NCBI GenBank assembly: GCA_020052975.1
Contig: JAGVOC010000280.1
Location: 1 to 10,506, forward strand
Length of the DNA stretch: 10,506 bases
Direction: 5' to 3'
From: Desulfobacterales bacterium
GTDB taxonomy: Bacteria; Desulfobacterota; Desulfobacteria; Desulfobacterales; RPRI01
A program made the position numbers and the translations under genes. Shown piece after piece: positions 7,383-10,506 of this stretch. The notes beneath the pieces are model-generated. The model was not told the origin of the DNA, searched no databases, and was given only the letters and a program-made list of their open reading frames with translations. How positions within the stretch are numbered: position 1 is the first letter of the stretch; each line of letters opens with the position of its first letter.

Positions 7383-8167
7383 TGGAAAACAGCAGAAGAA
7401 CCTTCCTGAAAATAGCTGGAATTTCAGCACTGGGCCTGAGCGCAAAGCCTGTTTTGAATGCCTTTGCAGTGTCCGAACAAGTCGAGAAAAAGGAAGCCCA
7501 GGTTTTACCGAAAAAAGGCGCCCTTACCGCCAAAAGATGGGCAATGGTTATTGATACCAGGAAGCTTGAATCGGTGAAAGATTTGGCGCCAATTATAGAA
7601 GCTTGCCATAAGATTCATAACGTGCCTGTTTTTGAAAACAAACGGCATGAAATAAAGTGGATCTGGGAAGAAGAATTTAAACACGCCTTTCCCGACCTGG
7701 AGAATGAATATCTTAATGACCGGGTGAAAAAGTTACCGTTTTTAGTTCTCTGCAATCAATGTACGGATGCGCCCTGCGTCAGAGCCTGTCCGACTAAGGC
7801 AACCTTTAAACAGGAAGACGGCATTGTTGAAATGGATTTTCACAGGTGTATCGGTTGCCGGTTTTGCATGGCTGCCTGTCCGTACGGATCAAGAAGTTTT
7901 AACTTCAGAGATCCCCGCCCCTTTATAAAAGAGACAAACAAAAAATTCCCTACAAGAATGAAAGGCGTTGTGGAAAAATGCAATTTCTGCACGGAACTCC
8001 TTGCCGACGGGAAGATGCCTGCATGTGTTGAAGCATCCAAAGGGGCCTTAGTTTTCGGGGATCTGGAAAATCCGGAATCTGAAGTAAGGAAATTGTTGAA
8101 ATCAAATTACACAATTCGCCGTAAGGTGGCCCTTGGTACTGGGCCTGCCATTTACTACATCGTATGA
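7382..8167 (+). CDS. dsrO: DsrO, Tat-exported ferredoxin-like subunit
   Basis: Periplasmic iron-sulfur protein linking DsrJ and DsrP. The N-terminus NSRRTFLKIAGISALG is a twin-arginine signal. I chose ATG 7382 (261 residues), 8 nt after AAGGAG and overlapping the dsrJ stop as TGATG. A GTG one codon earlier at 7379 is only 5 nt away. Twelve cysteines follow the signal: C75; C124, C127, C132, C136; C156, C159, C162, C166; and C200, C203, C215. This is enough for three [4Fe-4S] clusters. Compared with four-cluster relatives such as NrfC/DmsB, the first CxxCxxC is missing (TRKLESVKD) and the last group ends in serine (ACVEAS, S219). These four sites would ligate a single cluster. The tail ALGTGPAIYYIV fits DsrO proteins. 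Confidence 0.94.
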   Translation: MENSRRTFLKIAGISALGLSAKPVLNAFAVSEQVEKKEAQVLPKKGALTAKRWAMVIDTRKLESVKDLAPIIEACHKIHNVPVFENKRHEIKWIWEEEFKHAFPDLENEYLNDRVKKLPFLVLCNQCTDAPCVRACPTKATFKQEDGIVEMDFHRCIGCRFCMAACPYGSRSFNFRDPRPFIKETNKKFPTRMKGVVEKCNFCTELLADGKMPACVEASKGALVFGDLENPESEVRKLLKSNYTIRRKVALGTGPAIYYIV

Positions 8168-8174
8168 GGTGGTT

Positions 8175-9332
8175 ATGCTGGAATTAGCACTTAATGGAAG
8201 CAAAAAATACTATGGATGGATTACTGCTCTGCTTGCCGTAATAGGCGTGGGATTCGGGTTTTATTTATGGCAGCTTAGTTTCGGACTCGGTATTACAGGT
8301 ATGAGCAGGGATGTTTCATGGGGTTTCTATATCGCCAACTTCACCTTTCTTGTTGGGGTGGCCGCCGGCGGCGTGATGGTGGTACTGCCATATTATCTGC
8401 ACGATTACAAAGCTTTCGGCAGAATTACGATCCTCGGCGAGTTTCTGGCAATCGCCTCGCTGGTGATGTGCCTGCTTTTCGTTCTAGTCGATCTCGGGCA
8501 ACCCATGCGGATCCTCAACGTGTGGCTTTACCCCACGTTGAATTCGGTGCTCTTCTGGGACACCCTCGTTCTCAATGGCTACCTGTTCCTCAACATCGTC
8601 ATCGGTTGGAACGTGCTTGAGGCGGAGCGCAACGACACACATTATCCCATGTGGGTCAAACCTCTTATATATATATCGATTCCTTTCGCCGTCAGCATCC
8701 ATACTGTGACCGCCTGGCTGTACTGCGGCCTGCCCGGCCGCGGTTTCTGGCTGACTGCCATCCTCGCTCCCCGTTTTCTCTCCTCGGCCTTCGCCGCTGG
8801 GCCGGCGTTACTAGTCCTTCTGTGTCTCATAATCCGCCGCGTTAGCCACTTTGATCCGGGAAAGGAGCAGATACAATCGCTTTCCAAGATCGTGGCCTAC
8901 GCCATCTGCCTGAACGTTTTTTTCCTCCTGTGCGAGGTTTTTGTGGTCTTTTACAGCAATATACCCGAACACATGGATCATATGAAATATCTTTTTGTGG
9001 GGTTGCACGGGCATGGTGTTCTTGTGCCGTGGATGTGGACATCGGTTGCGTTGATGGTGTTATCGATCATCCTCCTTGTAAATCCGGTTACCCGGAAAAA
9101 CGAGACTGTGCTTGCGGTTGCTTGCGTTTGTGTCTTTTTTGGAACATGGATAGACAAAGGGCTTGGAATGATTTCAGGGGGGTTTGTTCCTTCTCCTCTG
9201 CATCATGTAAATGAATATGTTCCAACGATTCCGGAAATAATAATTACAATAGGAGTATATGCCATAGGATCTTTAGTGCTGACAGCGCTATTCAAGATGG
9301 CAATATCCGTTAAGGAAGAGGTGTCTGCCTGA
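8175..9332 (+). CDS. dsrP: DsrP, NrfD/PsrC-like membrane subunit
   Basis: Polytopic membrane protein of the NrfD family, expected to exchange electrons with quinones and partner DsrO. The 385 residues are almost entirely hydrophobic, with about ten membrane segments. Motifs include SWGFYIANFTFLVGVAAGG (48-66), DLGQPMRILN (106-115) and GTWIDKGLGMISGGFVPSP (323-341). GAGG at 8166-8169 lies 5 nt before the ATG at 8175 and straddles the dsrO stop. The frame extends to an ATG at 8133 inside dsrO, which lacks a ribosome site. Roughly 8380-8930 (residues about 70-252) is GC-rich with C-ending codons, unlike the two ends of the gene and the other dsr genes. The reading frame is intact throughout. It is the last gene before the terminator. 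Confidence 0.95.
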   Translation: MLELALNGSKKYYGWITALLAVIGVGFGFYLWQLSFGLGITGMSRDVSWGFYIANFTFLVGVAAGGVMVVLPYYLHDYKAFGRITILGEFLAIASLVMCLLFVLVDLGQPMRILNVWLYPTLNSVLFWDTLVLNGYLFLNIVIGWNVLEAERNDTHYPMWVKPLIYISIPFAVSIHTVTAWLYCGLPGRGFWLTAILAPRFLSSAFAAGPALLVLLCLIIRRVSHFDPGKEQIQSLSKIVAYAICLNVFFLLCEVFVVFYSNIPEHMDHMKYLFVGLHGHGVLVPWMWTSVALMVLSIILLVNPVTRKNETVLAVACVCVFFGTWIDKGLGMISGGFVPSPLHHVNEYVPTIPEIIITIGVYAIGSLVLTALFKMAISVKEEVSA

Positions 9333-9356
9333 AATATTTTCAGCAGGGAATAATTT

Positions 9357-9391
9357 AAGGGGGTTATCCATAAACCGGATGCCCCCTTTTT
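9357..9391 (+). terminator. Intrinsic terminator of the dsr operon
   Basis: AAGGGGG (9357-9363) pairs with CCCCCTT (9382-9388). An inner ATCC (9366-9369) pairs GGAT (9377-9380) around a 7-nt loop, and a run of five T ends at 9391. It starts 25 bp after the dsrP stop. The structure and placement are typical of a strong rho-independent terminator. Confidence 0.85.
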
Positions 9392-9421
9392 ATTTAATAA
9401 ATTAAAAGACCTGACCGGCCT

Positions 9422-9456
9422 GCTTCCCGCAAGCCCTGCTTTTTAAGGCGGGAAGC
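9422..9456. repeat. 9-bp perfect inverted repeat
   Basis: GCTTCCCGC (9422-9430) and GCGGGAAGC (9448-9456) are exact inverted repeats around 17 nt, which themselves contain AAGC-CCT-GCTT. Only scattered T residues follow on either strand. It may be a secondary terminator or a repeat unit. Confidence 0.5.
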
Positions 9457-9486
9457 TTCAATCTTTTCCTTAAAACATGACAAAAA

Positions 9487-9505
9487 GCGGCGGGAGTTGA
9501 ACCCG
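9487..9505 (-). other. Orphan tmRNA/tRNA T-arm fragment
   Basis: On the minus strand these 19 nt read CGGGTTCAACTCCCGCCGC, a T-stem and T-loop fitting GTTCRANYC. The first 17 nt equal the corresponding part of E. coli ssrA as I remember it. No acceptor stem, CCA end, D-arm or anticodon arm is recognisable around it: TTTTTG follows where CTCCACCA would be, and AT-rich DNA precedes it. It is therefore a fragment, not a working RNA gene. It could be an attachment-site remnant of an element integrated at ssrA or a tRNA. A chance match or a weak minus-strand terminator remains possible. Confidence 0.4.
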
Positions 9506-9585
9506 TGCGGCATGAATTATCTATTTGTTATTATTAGACATTTATTTATAATGATACTGGATTGATAATATGAATTGATTTTGCC

Positions 9586-9759
9586 TTAAAGAACTTTAAC
9601 GAATCCTTCCTGAACTATGTAAGGAGATGTCCTGTAAAAAGATTCATCATTACAAATTGCTATAACCGCTCTACCGTTAAAGGTGCGCATCCTCTCGAAA
9701 AAAACAATGCTGGATATACCCCCACCGTGTTCATCCGTACTCTGCACCCTGTTTTGTGG
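9586..9759 (-). pseudogene. 57-codon protein-like fragment, unrecognised
   Basis: This minus-strand frame translates to 57 residues of balanced composition, including HGGGISSIVFFERMRTFNGR and AVIAICNDESFYRTSPYIVQ, ending in a TAA. There is no ATG with a ribosome site. The only ATG is internal, and a TGA stop (9762-9760) sits directly before the fragment. In the same frame beyond that TGA lies a 28-codon stretch from an ATG at 9846 (MQILLRISRLFQRIAF...). I do not recognise the family. It may be a decayed gene end, or an open frame by chance. Confidence 0.35.
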
Positions 9760-9922
9760 TCAATATCTCACAATAATTGATTGACATTCTGCTTTATGAA
9801 ACGCTATTCTTTGAAAGAGCCTTGAAATACGCAAAAGTATTTGCATGGCAATAAGGCGGACAAGTCATGCGGTTAGGAATATTCTCAAAGCCGCGCCTTT
9901 TAAGGTGGAGATATTTACTTTT

Positions 9923-9937
9923 TGTTAATTTTTAACA
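9923..9937. promoter_or_regulatory. Small palindrome upstream of livH
   Basis: TGTTAA-TTT-TTAACA is a perfect 6-3-6 inverted repeat about 45 bp before the putative livH start. It could be an operator for a dimeric regulator. It is AT-rich, so chance is a real alternative. Confidence 0.25.
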
Positions 9938-9953
9938 TTGTGGAATTCGAAAC

Positions 9954-9986
9954 ATGAAACACTTTTTTAAAGGACTTGGGTTATAG
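9954..9986 (+). CDS. Possible 10-codon leader ORF before livH
   Basis: An ATG opens a 10-residue ORF, MKHFFKGLGL, ending in TAG at 9984-9986. The stop overlaps the putative ATA start of livH (9983-9985), an arrangement that would allow translational coupling. Its own ribosome site is weak (GGAA about 10 nt upstream). It contains no run of branched-chain codons beyond two leucines, so a classical attenuator peptide is not supported. Confidence 0.25.
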   Translation: MKHFFKGLGL

Positions 9987-10506
9987 ATATCATCCTCCAG
10001 ATAATCGTCAGCGGACTGGCAACCGGGGGCGTTTATGGCTTGATTGCTTTAGGGCTCGTCTTGATCTATAAGGCCACCAGTGTCCTGAACCTGGCCATGG
10101 GCGAATTCATGACCATAGGGGCTTTTATCTGCCTGACCGTCCTGACTGAATTTAATGCCCCTTTCTATGTAGCCTTCCTTTTTACCCTGCTCTTTGCCTT
10201 CGTTCTTGGCGTGGTAGTGGAAAGAGTGATCTTAAGACCCCTTATCGGTAAACCCATCATCTCGGTGATCATGGTTACCATTGGGCTGGGGGTTGTCCTG
10301 CGGGGGCTCATGTACATGATCTGGACTCCAGTCTATCGAAATTTTCCGGACATCTTTCCCCCGAAGCCCTTGAATTTGAGTTTTGCCATAGTTCCTTCCG
10401 GTTTGTTGTGGGGTTTTATCTTCGCCGTCATCGGCACACTGATCTTCTTATCCATCTTTAAATTTTCCCGGACCGGCGTAGCCATGCGGGCCACGGCCAA
10501 TGATCA
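9983..10506 (+). CDS. livH: LivH-type branched-chain amino acid ABC permease (5' part)
   Basis: Membrane permease of a high-affinity branched-chain amino acid (or related amide/urea) ABC importer. About 174 codons are present and the gene runs off the window. Seen features are the opening DIILQIIVSGLATGGVYGLI, then ALGLVLIYKATSVLNLAMGE, several hydrophobic segments, and SRTGVAMRATAND near the edge, which matches the family's cytoplasmic loop. Family alignment places the start at the codon before DIILQ, but that codon is ATA. AAAGGA lies 8 nt upstream, well placed for it. No in-frame ATG, GTG or TTG occurs between the upstream stop (9968-9970) and TTG inside the first membrane segment. Either a rare ATA start is used, translation is coupled to the mini-ORF, or the start is mutated. 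It is richer in C-ending codons than the spacer before it. Confidence 0.88.
   Translation, partial: MDIILQIIVSGLATGGVYGLIALGLVLIYKATSVLNLAMGEFMTIGAFICLTVLTEFNAPFYVAFLFTLLFAFVLGVVVERVILRPLIGKPIISVIMVTIGLGVVLRGLMYMIWTPVYRNFPDIFPPKPLNLSFAIVPSGLLWGFIFAVIGTLIFLSIFKFSRTGVAMRATAND

Noticed and set aside
8133..8174. Upstream ATG for dsrP inside dsrO
   Set aside because: It would add 14 residues without a ribosome site, whereas ATG 8175 has GAGG 5 nt upstream.
9760..9762. Selenocysteine reading of the in-frame TGA
   Set aside because: No convincing SECIS-like stem follows and the context does not match any selenoprotein family I know; decay is simpler.
9754..9773. TTGTG-N10-CACAA, resembling a CRP/HcpR-family site
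   Set aside because: Spacing between half-sites is 10 rather than the 8 expected for TTGTGA-N6-TCACAA, and it lies within the possible minus-strand fragment, not before a gene.

Overview
The window looks like a chromosomal segment of a dissimilatory sulfate reducer of the Desulfobacterota (former Deltaproteobacteria), most likely a Desulfobacterales-type complete oxidiser. The basis is a full five-gene dsrMKJOP operon of the sulfate-reducer type. A full-length AcnA-type aconitase, as used in an oxidative TCA cycle, is encoded next to it. Overall base composition is moderately AT-rich, with very AT-rich spacers.

Layout from left to right. Positions 1-361 form an AT-rich spacer with no convincing gene. 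Positions 362-3148 encode aconitase on the minus strand. Positions 3149-3727 form a divergent control region. It holds a 34-bp imperfect inverted repeat (217 bp overall, MITE-like), a candidate acnA promoter, a hairpin, and a near-consensus sigma70-type promoter (TTGACA-N17-TATAGA) firing rightward. Rightward from there come a gene for a stand-alone RsbRD_N-like protein (3728-4258), dsrM, dsrK, dsrJ, dsrO and dsrP, ending at 9332 with an intrinsic terminator at 9357-9391. The five dsr genes are tightly packed with gaps of 2-7 bp or a 1-bp overlap. The RsbRD_N gene is separated from dsrM by 98 bp, with a hairpin across its own 3' end and a second small inverted repeat.

Together the Dsr proteins form the DsrMKJOP transmembrane complex. 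DsrJ (three c-type hemes) and DsrO (iron-sulfur, Tat-exported) lie on the periplasmic side. DsrM (cytochrome b) and DsrP (NrfD-like) span the membrane. DsrK (HdrD-like) lies on the cytoplasmic side. In the established model the complex links the quinone pool and periplasmic electrons to reduction of the DsrC trisulfide made by DsrAB. Neither dsrC nor dsrAB is in this window.

Positions 9392-9982 form a roughly 590-bp scrambled spacer. It contains a 9-bp perfect inverted repeat, a 19-nt match to the T-arm end of a tmRNA/tRNA gene, and a 57-codon protein-like fragment on the minus strand without a start. It also contains small palindromes and a 10-codon leader-like ORF. From 9983 to the window edge runs the 5' part of a LivH-type branched-chain amino acid ABC permease, apparently with ATA where ATG is expected.

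The most notable observations are a GC-rich mosaic block inside dsrP, the ATA start of livH overlapping the stop of a mini-ORF, the orphan tmRNA-like T-arm, the RsbRD_N gene coupled to dsrMKJOP, the hairpin between them, and the inverted repeat in the putative acnA leader. I found no CRISPR array, no complete tRNA or rRNA, no intact transposase, and no clearly new defence or metabolic system.
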